A stretch of 64,000 nucleotides of DNA from Pseudomonas salomonii (GTDB taxonomy: Bacteria > Pseudomonadota > Gammaproteobacteria > Pseudomonadales > Pseudomonadaceae): the NCBI RefSeq assembly GCF_900107155.1, contig NZ_FNOX01000014.1, positions 124,001 through 188,000 of the forward strand, read 5' to 3'. The notes beneath the pieces were generated by a model. The model had not been told where the DNA came from. It made no database searches and saw nothing but the letters and a program-made list of their open reading frames with translations. Position numbers and translations under genes: made by a program. Below are positions 9,160 through 16,860 of this stretch, piece by piece (within the stretch, counting starts at the first letter, position 1; each line of letters opens with the position of its first letter).

Positions 9160-9693
9160 ATGATCACCATTCATAAAGCGACAACAGCTGATATCGAGAC
9201 GCTGCGCGAGGTCGGCTGCCAGACCTATCGCGAGCATTTTTCGACGTTATGGTCGCCTGCCGGTATGCAGGGTTTTCTTGAGCAGGATTTTTCACCCACT
9301 GCGCTGCGCCAGTCACTCGAGCTGCCAGGCAGGCATACGTGGTTTATTGCTTGCGATGAACAAGGCAAAGCCGTCGGGTTTGCCAAAGTGAATTGGGCAG
9401 TGCCTGCGCCGTTAACCGGTGAAGTGGGCGCAGAGCTGCAGAAAATCTACCTGCTTAAATCCGCCGCCGGGTTGGGTTACGGCAAGCAACTGTTGCAGTG
9501 TGTTCGCGATGAAGTGGCGCAACGTGGTGAACAGTTATTGTGGCTGGACGTGCTCAAAACCAACGTCAGTGCACAGGGTTTTTACGAGGCATTCGGGTTT
9601 CGGCGCATTGGCGAGATCCCCTTCAGCACGGATCTTGTCGACATCGGGATGGTCGTCATGGCGCTTGAACTCAAACCGCAGGTGCAGAGATAA
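9160..9693 (+). CDS. GNAT-family N-acetyltransferase
   Basis: This 177-residue protein carries the acetyl-CoA site in LQKIYLLKSAAGLGYGKQLL (beta4 plus the Q/RxxGxG/A loop) and the C-terminal GNAT pattern NVSAQGFYEAFGFRRIGE. It would transfer an acetyl group to an amine, with unknown acceptor. An AGGAAGAG site precedes the ATG. The next gene starts at the base after its stop, so the two are probably translated together. Confidence 0.85.
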   Translation: MITIHKATTADIETLREVGCQTYREHFSTLWSPAGMQGFLEQDFSPTALRQSLELPGRHTWFIACDEQGKAVGFAKVNWAVPAPLTGEVGAELQKIYLLKSAAGLGYGKQLLQCVRDEVAQRGEQLLWLDVLKTNVSAQGFYEAFGFRRIGEIPFSTDLVDIGMVVMALELKPQVQR

Positions 9694-9945
9694 ATGGCAG
9701 AACTGATACAGGGCCTCGACGGGCCCAGAACCGCGCAACAAGAATTGTTTTACGACCTTGACGATGCACAGGCAGTTATCGGCTGGTCGGTGGTTGAGCT
9801 GACAGCGATGGCCGCGAACGGCAGAACACCCGATGAAGCGGTGGCGCTGATGAAAATGTGCGAACTACTGGCTGCGCAACAGGCAAAGCTTGGCGTATAC
9901 GCCGAAGAAGTGAAGGCGCAACGGATTGTCCGCACTGAGGCCTAG
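9694..9945 (+). CDS. Conserved-looking hypothetical protein, 83 aa
   Basis: I do not recognise this gene. Its ATG begins immediately after the stop of the GNAT gene, which suggests translational coupling. The protein is soluble and acidic, with a predicted helix-rich middle (DDAQAVIGWSVVELTAMAA) and a C-terminal helix that could form a coil (LLAAQQAKLGVYAEEVKAQR). No cysteines other than Cys55 and no membrane span are seen. Confidence 0.6.
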   Translation: MAELIQGLDGPRTAQQELFYDLDDAQAVIGWSVVELTAMAANGRTPDEAVALMKMCELLAAQQAKLGVYAEEVKAQRIVRTEA

Positions 9946-9969
9946 TGAGCAATAAAAAGGAATTTACAC

Positions 9970-10410
9970 ATGCCGTTTTCATTGGAAGAAAAAACCGCTT
10001 TGCTCGCCCTCAAGGGCGTAGGCCCCACAGTGCTTACACGGCTGGAGCAGTTGGGCATTAACTCATTGGAGGTGCTTGGAAAGTCGGACGTGGGCGACAT
10101 ACTTGCGCAAGCATCGGCAGCAGTCGGGTCGACCTGCTGGAAAAACAGCCCCCAGGCGCGGGCGGCAATTACTGCGGCTGTGGCGCTTGCGAGGGCGACC
10201 AAGCCACCCATGCCCACCACTCGCAGCGGAACGATATTATCAGGGGAGCACACGGGCTGGACGATAACGATCCAGGATGACACCACAGGCGAAACCGGAG
10301 GCTATTACCTCTACCTGGCCGACGACCAGTTCAACGGTTTCGATGCATGGTTTGAAGCCAGGGAGCCGTTGGAAAGGGAGATTTCTGAACTGGAAGTTCG
10401 CTGGGATTAA
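9970..10410 (+). CDS. Helix-hairpin-helix domain protein, 146 aa
   Basis: The N-terminal 60 residues form a helix-hairpin-helix unit (LLALKGVGPTVLTRLEQLGI), a fold used for sequence-independent DNA contact or protein pairing. The C-terminal half (about 85-146) is a separate module with a beta-rich part (TGWTITIQDDTTGETGGYYLYL) and an acidic end. An AAAGGA site precedes the ATG. It follows the 83-residue gene by 24 bases and may share its transcript. The function is unknown. Confidence 0.65.
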   Translation: MPFSLEEKTALLALKGVGPTVLTRLEQLGINSLEVLGKSDVGDILAQASAAVGSTCWKNSPQARAAITAAVALARATKPPMPTTRSGTILSGEHTGWTITIQDDTTGETGGYYLYLADDQFNGFDAWFEAREPLEREISELEVRWD

Positions 10411-10425
10411 TGTGCTCGAGAGCCG

Positions 10426-10842
10426 TCAGTCAATGATCACATCCAGACCTTGTGCCTTCAAACGGGCAAGGTTGTCCTTCATCTGCTGCAACCGCTCAGG
10501 CGCATGCCCCTGCCACTTCGTCACCTCAGCCACCACCCGCAGCGGCTCCAGCGAGCGATACGACAGCGTTGGGTTGCCGGCAAATTTCTTATCCGTCACG
10601 TTGGGGTCGTCCACGATAGGCCCGGTAGGCTCAACTACATAAATCCGCTCTGCCCCCTCGCCCAGCGCCAGCTCCGCGCCCCAGATTGCAGCGTCCAACG
10701 TGCCCGCGAAATACACCCAGGACAGTGGCTTGCCCGTTGTGAGGTTGGAGGGGTAGCCGACGCGGATGGTGTCGCCTGGCTCCAGGTCAGCCCGGGTGCC
10801 GTGGAAGAACTGGCGGGTGAATACGCCAGCAGTAGTGGACAT
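10426..10842 (-). CDS. arr: Rifamycin NAD+ ADP-ribosyltransferase (Arr)
   Basis: This 138-residue protein matches the compact Arr family in length and in the catalytic triad. His14 lies in FFHGTR, Tyr44 in WVYFAGTLDAAIWGAELA, and Asp79 in GPIVDDPNVTDKKF. These correspond to His19, Tyr49 and Asp84 of the mycobacterial enzyme with a constant offset of five. Arr transfers ADP-ribose from NAD+ to a rifamycin hydroxyl and inactivates the drug. Chromosomal homologues are common in environmental bacteria, and the natural role may be wider. An AAGGA site lies about 10 bases before the ATG. It is convergent with the helix-hairpin-helix gene. Confidence 0.9.
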   Translation of the reverse strand: MSTTAGVFTRQFFHGTRADLEPGDTIRVGYPSNLTTGKPLSWVYFAGTLDAAIWGAELALGEGAERIYVVEPTGPIVDDPNVTDKKFAGNPTLSYRSLEPLRVVAEVTKWQGHAPERLQQMKDNLARLKAQGLDVIID

Positions 10843-10890
10843 GGGCTGGTGATCCTTGGAGGAAGGGAGTTGGCTTAATTGTCTAGTCCT

Positions 10891-10912
10891 GAAATAGGTT
10901 TACACCTGTTTC
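10891..10912. repeat. Imperfect palindrome upstream of arr
   Basis: GAAATAGGT and ACCTGTTTC flank a 4-base centre (one mismatch in 9 bp). It lies about 50 bases before the arr start, so it may be an operator, or it may be the end of a decayed insertion sequence. The flanking DNA (10910-11010) is non-coding and repeat-like. Confidence 0.35.
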
Positions 10913-11013
10913 ACCCCAACGCCCGATGTATTGCAGGCGTTTTGGACCACCTCAGCGTCAACCCCCTATTTCCAGCTATTTCTCGGCCCCCTATTTCCCG
11001 AAATGGCCGGAAC

Positions 11014-11649
11014 TTATAACCGCGACCGGAGGGCTTTTGCGGTTCCTCGGTTCCCCTGCTCGGAGTACAGCGAAAGGTCAGGTAGTCCAGGATCACAGGC
11101 TTCAACATTCCAGCGGTCCTGAACAAACTCCAACTTGACCAAGCGTAGCAAGTTGTCGCGATGTTTCAACAGGCAAAAATAGGCCATATAGCCAAAAGTC
11201 GGGTCACGGGCGTCGGGCTTATCGACATCGACAAAGGCGGTGTACACCCGGCCCGTTTGCAATGGGATAGGGCCGTGTACGTCCGCCGCCTGCGCAGGTG
11301 TTTGGCCATACGTGATACACGACAACAACGACTGCACCGTCCTGGCTTGACCGGTCAAATAAAATGACCAGACCTCTGTGTAGGGAGCGGTTGTGGTGTC
11401 ACTGACAATCACCGCGCTAAGCTGGATTGGTCCCTTTGAGTAGTCCAGCTCACCAACGCCTGGGGAGAAACACGGACTCTCATTTACCAGCCTCACATCC
11501 AGCTCGCCCAGGCGCGAACGGGCCTGCGCTGGATTGTCCGCGCTGCTGATTAGCAGCGCCACCACAATCAGCCACCCCGCCAGTAGCTCGGACAAACTAA
11601 ACAAACGGGGGTAAGTTATCAGGTGAAGAAGGATCTTTGAGAAAATCAC
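11014..11649 (-). CDS. Putative periplasmic immunity protein for the adjacent effector
   Basis: This 211-residue protein has an N-terminal hydrophobic stretch (about residues 22-37) ending in NPAQA, a plausible signal-peptidase site, so the rest should be periplasmic. The mature part is beta-rich, with LVNESPCFSP and GRVYTAFVDVDK resembling periplasmic type VI immunity proteins as I know them. Its GTG start (11649) has a GAGGA site 8 bases upstream and overlaps the effector gene by about 50 bases, the arrangement expected of an effector-immunity pair. A TTG at 11595, right after the effector stop, is an alternative start with a weaker ribosome site. Role inferred from position and export. Confidence 0.55.
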   Translation of the reverse strand: MIFSKILLHLITYPRLFSLSELLAGWLIVVALLISSADNPAQARSRLGELDVRLVNESPCFSPGVGELDYSKGPIQLSAVIVSDTTTAPYTEVWSFYLTGQARTVQSLLSCITYGQTPAQAADVHGPIPLQTGRVYTAFVDVDKPDARDPTFGYMAYFCLLKHRDNLLRLVKLEFVQDRWNVEACDPGLPDLSLYSEQGNRGTAKALRSRL

Positions 11650-12664
11650 TTAATACATCCTCATACAGCGTTAAGCTGGTTGCGTATTTTTTCATCGACA
11701 TCGCGGCGGGGGCCGCTTTGAACTTTAAGATAAAATAGTCGGCCAACACATCGCCTTGTGCCTCCATATTAAAATCTCTCAGACGGCGGCCTTCTTTCAG
11801 GGTATAGCTATAGTCCAGGCCGAGACGTACTGCGCCGCGGGTTTTAACCGGATAACCTAGCTGATATTGCCAGACATGCACCATTTCATGCATAAACCAA
11901 TGCAAGACTGAATTGCTGGCTGCGGTGTAGTCCTGCCGATAATGTTTCGGATTAAAGTACAGCTCACCATTCGGAGTCATGGCGGTATCATCAGGTTGCA
12001 AACCAAATAATAGATATTCTCTGCCATGAACTTTAACTTTCTCATAATTAACAGCTTTGCCAAACAGTAAGTTGCAGGCGGCTATTTCTGCGCTGGTTAA
12101 TCCGCGCACGTCATTCTTCAGCACGACCTTTTTCGACGACAGACCAAAGTCTTCCTGCGAGGTCTGCACGGTGCGTAGGCTGACGTTGCGAGCGCTGATG
12201 CCCTCTTCTTCCTCCTCTTCCTCTTCCTCTTCCTCTTCCTCTTCCTCAACCCCTACCCCAGCACAGCCCCTGGCGAAGGCGGTGTTCCGGTAAAAGGTGA
12301 TGTTGTCCAGAGTGGTAGCCGTGTGGCTGCGAATGCGCTCAGTGTAACCGTTGGCATCGGTCGCCCCGCGAATCACCTGTCCGGTGGACAGGGTGAGGCG
12401 ATAGCGGGTATTCGATAAACACTCATCGATGTCCGAGACAAACTGCAACTGTTCGTCAAAGGTCCGGCAGTGACACATCCATCCCCGGCCCAAGGCATCG
12501 TTTAATTCACAACCGTTGCTGATGTTGCGCAACTCACGACCATACACTAGGATTTCTGATACACACGAATACACAATGTCATCAAAACGCTCGGCAAATA
12601 CGGCACGATGCTTCGTGAACACTTCAAATGTGGTTGTGCAGGAAGTTACTTCGGGACGTTTCAC
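11597..12664 (-). CDS. Predicted T6SS zinc-metallopeptidase effector (VgrG2b C-terminal type)
   Basis: The C-terminal half is a zincin domain. It has HEMVH at about residues 259-263 (HWFMHEMVHVWQYQLGYP) and a third-ligand candidate Glu301 in NMEAQGDVLADYF, closely like the metallopeptidase region at the end of VgrG2b-type spike proteins. The N-terminal half contains YRLTLSTGQVIRGATDANGY, a small beta-domain often found in type VI cargo. The two are joined by a run of 15 glutamates. I choose the GTG at 12664 (355 aa) because AAGGAG lies 7 bases upstream; a longer frame reaches 12697. No VgrG, PAAR or secretion genes lie in the window, so delivery is inferred. Confidence 0.65.
   Translation of the reverse strand: MKRPEVTSCTTTFEVFTKHRAVFAERFDDIVYSCVSEILVYGRELRNISNGCELNDALGRGWMCHCRTFDEQLQFVSDIDECLSNTRYRLTLSTGQVIRGATDANGYTERIRSHTATTLDNITFYRNTAFARGCAGVGVEEEEEEEEEEEEEEEGISARNVSLRTVQTSQEDFGLSSKKVVLKNDVRGLTSAEIAACNLLFGKAVNYEKVKVHGREYLLFGLQPDDTAMTPNGELYFNPKHYRQDYTAASNSVLHWFMHEMVHVWQYQLGYPVKTRGAVRLGLDYSYTLKEGRRLRDFNMEAQGDVLADYFILKFKAAPAAMSMKKYATSLTLYEDVLSDFLKDPSSPDNLPPFV
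12203..12247 (-). repeat. Glutamate-codon microsatellite inside the effector gene
   Basis: Fifteen consecutive Glu codons, mostly alternating GAG and GAA, make a hexanucleotide repeat of about six regular units. Slippage by one unit would add or remove two residues without shifting the frame. Confidence 0.9.
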
Positions 12665-12794
12665 AACACCACTCCTTAGTCCATTAGAGTTCATCACACC
12701 AATGAAAGTCCTGGCACCATCACTGATTCAAAACAAGGTCAACTTAATTAGCTAAAAAATTGTGGTTTACCGCATACTAGTCACAAACCTATTA

Positions 12795-13901
12795 TCACTT
12801 AGATTTAACGTCGTAGGATTTTTTCTTCGCGAAGACACCCCCCACCACCGTCGGCTCAATGAATATCACTTTTCGTTTAGTCGCACCCACACCGTAGGGC
12901 TGCATTCGAAAATGTCCTTTTCTCCAATGCGTTTTTTTTGGCTGGACGTCCCGTGCATGATTGTGACCTAGAGAGCTTTCGTACACAACACTGTCTTCAG
13001 GCTTAATAATGATCCGGTCATAAACCTTACGTAGCTTACTTTCATACTTTTTGATTTTTGGTAAAGACTTGAGCGCGACGACCTTCTTCAGCATTTCCTT
13101 TTTTTCGTTAAACGCGACATCACGGTATTGCTTGCAATTGATAAACAGCAACACCTTGGCCATATGATTCAGTGCTTCAGAGACATAGTTCATATCCCCA
13201 GCAAAGTCTTCATCCGCACCATACCTTTCTTCCACCCGCTTCAATTCCTCCTTGATGGTCAGCGCATTATCCTGAATGTAGAACCCTTGAACTCTCAACG
13301 CATCATCTGTGTTATGACTCTTACCGAGCGGAGAGCCTGTAAACATGAGTTCAAGAATTCTTAATGTCTGAGTGGTATCTACCAACGGATGCGCGACATA
13401 GCGCTGCATACCTTCGGTTCCGGGTTCTATTTGCGTCTCGGATATGTAGACGCCCTCAAGTATATGCTCATGCGTCTGCTCATTGAATACCCTGAGCGAT
13501 GAGCTTCTATCTTCGGTAAACTCGATATAACAATTTTTAAACGGAGGCCTCAGGTATGAAATAGGAATATCATCGCCTATCTCAGTTTCTTCAAGAAGTT
13601 GATCAATGACATTGGAGGTCGTGAGTATGTTGCCATCCTGATTCTTGAATTTATATGGAAACAGCGTTGAACTCATTATAACGCCGGCCAAATGGTCAGT
13701 CGTACTGTTCACCCGAAACGACTCAAAAACGTCAGGACGCGTTGTCGCAAGCACGTTATTCAGAAAGTCGATTGAGCACGTTTCAATATCCAGCGGGCCG
13801 AATACCAAATCATAAAACCTGTCTATCGCCTGGGAATTTCGCTCTCCAAACTCAGTACAATTAACCCTTACAGGATGGGGTAATTTATAGGTGATATCCA
13901 A
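12795..13901 (-). CDS. Protein with AcrVA2-like C-terminal motif
   Basis: This 368-residue protein has no signal peptide or membrane span. Its C-terminus carries HWRKGHFRMQPYGVGATKRK followed by VIFIEPTVVGG. This resembles the tail of the anti-CRISPR AcrVA2 (RRGHWHGYWQGTGQAKEF...), a motif I associate with many phage and plasmid proteins. Upstream, YLRPPFKNCYIEF is placed like the LPDWCVYVDI stretch of AcrVA2. The middle is helical and lysine-rich (about 270-310). The TTG start has an AAGGA site upstream. The gene is clearly AT-richer than its surroundings and lies next to tRNA-Cys, suggesting transfer. Function unknown; inhibition of Cas12a is only one possibility. Confidence 0.5.
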   Translation of the reverse strand: MDITYKLPHPVRVNCTEFGERNSQAIDRFYDLVFGPLDIETCSIDFLNNVLATTRPDVFESFRVNSTTDHLAGVIMSSTLFPYKFKNQDGNILTTSNVIDQLLEETEIGDDIPISYLRPPFKNCYIEFTEDRSSSLRVFNEQTHEHILEGVYISETQIEPGTEGMQRYVAHPLVDTTQTLRILELMFTGSPLGKSHNTDDALRVQGFYIQDNALTIKEELKRVEERYGADEDFAGDMNYVSEALNHMAKVLLFINCKQYRDVAFNEKKEMLKKVVALKSLPKIKKYESKLRKVYDRIIIKPEDSVVYESSLGHNHARDVQPKKTHWRKGHFRMQPYGVGATKRKVIFIEPTVVGGVFAKKKSYDVKSK

Positions 13902-14171
13902 ATCAGCTTCCTTACTAAAAAAAGATCATAAATCTATCGTATCGTGCTCAGGCACTCTTGGCTTGCCGAGGTAGATTATCTTTCCCTGCGCCGTTGGAAA
14001 ATTCTACTCTTTAAAAAAAGACCTTTCGTACAGGCTACCTAGCCAAAATCTGAAAGTACGAACGCATCCAAGTTTCTATCACGCAACGACTTCAGGATAA
14101 GAAGTCTCCAGCCCAGCGTGAAGCGCTTATACGCGCAACGCTTCGGCATGCCCTTCTTTCCTGCGCCCAAT
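13902..14171. other. AT-rich gap between the accessory gene and tRNA-Cys
   Basis: No gene is seen. The DNA is AT-rich near 13902-14040 and returns to the chromosomal average near the tRNA. I found no integrase gene or tRNA-end duplication that would mark an attachment site. Confidence 0.5.
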
Positions 14172-14201
14172 AAAAAACCCCGTAGACGTTAATCTACGGG
14201 G
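14172..14201 (-). terminator. Rho-independent terminator of tRNA-Cys
   Basis: Read on the minus strand, a 9-bp stem CCCCGTAGA/TCTACGGGG with a 6-base loop is followed by six T. It starts about 10 bases after the tRNA 3' end. Confidence 0.92.
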
Positions 14202-14211
14202 CTTCTAAGAG

Positions 14212-14285
14212 TGGAGGCCGAGGTCGGAATCGAACCGGCGTAGGCGGATTTGCAATCCGCTGCATAACCATTTTGCTACTCGGCC
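14212..14285 (-). tRNA. tRNA-Cys (GCA anticodon)
   Basis: A 74-base cloverleaf on the minus strand begins GGCCGAG, which pairs with CTCGGCC before T and an encoded CCA. The anticodon loop is in GGATTGCAAATCC (anticodon GCA) and the T-arm carries GGTTCGATTCC. It marks the edge of the accessory patch at 11-14 kb. Confidence 0.97.
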
Positions 14286-14415
14286 TCAAACGATCAATGC
14301 CCTGACTGCTGACATTCACCGCATAAAAACTTGAGTGGGCTATAAAACCCTGCCTCTACTCTAACTTATTGAATACATTGAAGTTTTAAATGCTTCGTTG
14401 CGTTCGATGGGCGCC

Positions 14416-14444
14416 ATTATGTACGTATTTGCTTTTACCTGCAA
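14416..14444 (-). promoter_or_regulatory. Candidate sigma-70 promoter of tRNA-Cys
   Basis: On the minus strand TTGCAG is separated by 17 bases from CATAAT. A GC-rich discriminator (GGCGCCC) follows, typical of stable-RNA promoters. The predicted start is about 120 bases upstream of the tRNA. Confidence 0.55.
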
Positions 14445-14488
14445 CCCCTTGATTTCAAAAATATTTCGTATAGCCATCAAGGGGTTGC
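14441..14488. other. 13-bp inverted repeat at the pvdQ 3' end
   Basis: GCAACCCCTTGAT at 14441-14453 and its exact reverse complement at 14476-14488 enclose 22 bases. It lies just after the pvdQ stop and overlaps the -35 of the tRNA promoter. It may act as a terminator-like stem or be a remnant of an integration event. Confidence 0.5.
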
Positions 14489-14497
14489 GGGCCTGCC

Positions 14498-16777
14498 CTA
14501 CTCCTGGATGCGTTGCTGCTGATAGTGCGGGTCGGCCTTGATCTGGGCTTCGGTGAAGGGCAGCGCGCGCAGTTTTTTCTCGGAGAAGGCTTGGGTCTGG
14601 TCGTTGGCGTGTTTGGATGCAGGGTTGCTGGATTCGGAGAACGCCAACACGCCCAGCGCCTGGGGGCCTTGGTCGTCGAAGGTGACGATTTGCAAGTAGC
14701 TGGTGCCGCTGACGACTTCGCGTTTGCCGTCGGCGCGGGGCACGGTTTGCATGGCGTTGTAGATGCCCAGTTGTTGCGGGCCGCCGTGCAGGGGGGTTTG
14801 GCCGCTGACCTGGATGTCGCCCCAGCGCGTGGCCTTGAGTGTATTGACCTCGGCACTGGAGGCCAGCATGGCTTCGCGCAGGGCGTTGGCCACCTCGATG
14901 CGGTCGATCGCCAGGCCACGCGGCGTGGTCAAGGGCTGCGCCGAGTCGAAAGGCACGCGCCAGGCGTCGGGGATTTGCTGCAGGTGCTCGACCAGGTTGA
15001 TGAAGTGCACCAGGCCGATGCCGCTGTCGAGGTTGGCGTGCTGGTCCCAGGCTTTCAGGCTGGTGCACAGCGGTTGCAGAGCGGCGGCGTCGGCGCCGAG
15101 GTGTTTGGCGCAGAACTCCAGCAGGTCGGGCATGACCTGGCCGGCGAGGTACACCTCGTTGTCCATGACCATGTTTTGCAGGTCGGCCACGCTGATCGGT
15201 TGCTTCTCCAGGGATTGCAGGCGTTGCACGGCAAAACGTGCGCGGGGGCCGAGGCCGATGTGGTCCTGGCTGATCACCGGGGAGAAGCCGGTGAGTGGCG
15301 CCTTGGGATTGGCCAGCCACGCCGAGTCGTTGGAGTGTTGCACGTAGTCGGTGCGCTGCAGTTGCGGCAGTTGGTCGGCCGCGAAGATGCCAGGCTGCGC
15401 CGCACGCGGGTCAACCTCCCAGGCACAAGCGCTGTGGGCGCCGTCAAGCATGATCATTTGCAGGCCGGCGCGTGGGTCGCTGCATTGCGCCAGTTTGGCG
15501 GCGCTGACGTTGGGCACCACCGACAGGTTCATGTACAGGCTCTGGCCCTGGTCGTCGGCGGCCACGGTATTGACCCACGGTATGCCTTGCAGGGTGTGCA
15601 CCGAGGTTTGCAGTTCTTTAAGGCTGGTCGCGCGGTTCATCGCGTACCACTGCTGCAACACGCGGTCGTTACCCAGGTTGGCGTCGCGCAGGCTGAAAGC
15701 GTAGTGGCTGTCCCAGTCGAGTTTGCCGGGCCATTGCACCACCGGGCCGAATTGCGAGCTGTACACCGTATGTGTGACCTCTTTGAGGCTGCCATCGGGC
15801 TGTTTGACTTGGACCTTCACCGCACGCTGCTCCATAGCGATGGATTTCCCATCCAGCAGATAACGCGTGGAATCCTTGGGATCGAGGGTGAGCCGATACA
15901 GGGTGAAATGCTTGGACGTGTCCACCGTGTGGGTCCAGGCCACGTGCTGGTTAAAGCCGATATTGATCACCGGCAAACCCGGCAGTGCTGCGCCCATCAC
16001 GTCCAGTTGGCCCGGGATGGTCAGGTGCATCTCATAAAAACGCATGCCACCGACCCACGGAAAATGCGGATTGGCCAGCAGCATGCCACGGCCATTAAAC
16101 GAACGATCACGGCCCACGGCCACGGCGTTGCTGCCACGGTCGAGGCTGAAGCGTTGCTGATTGGCTGCGGCCAGTTCAAAGGCCCTCATGCTCGACGGCA
16201 CAGCGGCAGTGGCGTTAGGCGGCGTGGCGCCGACCAGGGCTTCAGCGAATTGGCCGACACCGCCTTCCACCAGCAGCCTGCGCGTCAGCTTGACCAGGTC
16301 TTCCACTACCAGCGGGCGCACCCATGTGGCGTGGCACTGGGTCGGCGCGCCCTGCTCTTTCAGATAACGGTTGTAGCCGGCGACATAGCCTTCGATGCGC
16401 TGCTGCATCTGCGGGGTTTGCGCCTTCCAGAATGCGGCAACGGCCTGGGGCGTATTCAGCCACTTGAAAAACACATCACTGGCCAGGTTGTTGCGCTCTT
16501 CGAGGGTCGCCTGGTCCGGGCCGAAAAACCGCGCGCGCTCGCCGTTCACCGTGACCACTTCATTGGCCAGCAGGCACAGGTTGTCTTGCGCGTAAGCGTA
16601 ACCAATACCGTAGCCCAGGCCACGCTCATCATTAGCCCGGATGTGCGGGACGCCGAAGCTGGTGCGACGGATATCTGCAGCAGCCTGTGTCACCTGTTCA
16701 CGCGCTGAAGCATTCAGGCTCAGCCCCAGCAACAGCCCTGCCACGCATGCCTTGGACAACCGGTTGGAAATAATCAC
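14498..16777 (-). CDS. pvdQ: Acyl-homoserine-lactone / pyoverdine-precursor acylase PvdQ
   Basis: This 759-residue Ntn-hydrolase of the penicillin-acylase family carries a Sec signal peptide (residues 1-25, ending NASA). The autoprocessing site is at Gly215-Ser216 in DRGSNAVAVG, one residue from Ser217 of P. aeruginosa PvdQ. In the periplasm PvdQ removes the fatty acyl chain from the pyoverdine precursor and can cleave long-chain acyl-homoserine lactones. Length (762 in PAO1) and the alpha-spacer-beta order fit. A PvdS-type promoter lies upstream, linking it to iron starvation although no other pyoverdine gene is in the window. QuiP-type acylases are the alternative, but the promoter and size favour PvdQ. 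Confidence 0.88.
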   Translation of the reverse strand: MIISNRLSKACVAGLLLGLSLNASAREQVTQAAADIRRTSFGVPHIRANDERGLGYGIGYAYAQDNLCLLANEVVTVNGERARFFGPDQATLEERNNLASDVFFKWLNTPQAVAAFWKAQTPQMQQRIEGYVAGYNRYLKEQGAPTQCHATWVRPLVVEDLVKLTRRLLVEGGVGQFAEALVGATPPNATAAVPSSMRAFELAAANQQRFSLDRGSNAVAVGRDRSFNGRGMLLANPHFPWVGGMRFYEMHLTIPGQLDVMGAALPGLPVINIGFNQHVAWTHTVDTSKHFTLYRLTLDPKDSTRYLLDGKSIAMEQRAVKVQVKQPDGSLKEVTHTVYSSQFGPVVQWPGKLDWDSHYAFSLRDANLGNDRVLQQWYAMNRATSLKELQTSVHTLQGIPWVNTVAADDQGQSLYMNLSVVPNVSAAKLAQCSDPRAGLQMIMLDGAHSACAWEVDPRAAQPGIFAADQLPQLQRTDYVQHSNDSAWLANPKAPLTGFSPVISQDHIGLGPRARFAVQRLQSLEKQPISVADLQNMVMDNEVYLAGQVMPDLLEFCAKHLGADAAALQPLCTSLKAWDQHANLDSGIGLVHFINLVEHLQQIPDAWRVPFDSAQPLTTPRGLAIDRIEVANALREAMLASSAEVNTLKATRWGDIQVSGQTPLHGGPQQLGIYNAMQTVPRADGKREVVSGTSYLQIVTFDDQGPQALGVLAFSESSNPASKHANDQTQAFSEKKLRALPFTEAQIKADPHYQQQRIQE

Positions 16778-16833
16778 GCAAGCTCCACAGTCAAATGAAC
16801 ACCCTTACAAGGGGCAACGACCCCACCGTAAGA

Positions 16834-16860
16834 ACGCAGGCAACCGGGAATAATTTAGCC
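16834..16860 (-). promoter_or_regulatory. PvdS-dependent iron-starvation promoter of pvdQ
   Basis: On the minus strand GGCTAAAT is followed by exactly 16 bases and CGT, matching the TAAAT-N16/17-CGT pattern of promoters read by the sigma factor PvdS. It lies about 57 bases upstream of the pvdQ ATG. Confidence 0.75.

Noticed and set aside
10880..11013. Insertion-sequence remnant
   Set aside because: The palindromic start looked like a terminal repeat, but no transposase fragment or matching other end was found.
14361..15320. Minus-strand frame overlapping the end of pvdQ
   Set aside because: The part inside pvdQ is a +1/-1 shadow. The non-overlapping end contains the tRNA promoter.
14513..16708. 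Open frame of 731 codons antisense to pvdQ
   Set aside because: It is the codon-bias shadow of a high-GC gene. Its translation is low complexity (Gln/Val/His/Gly rich) with no domain, and the opposite strand encodes a full PvdQ.
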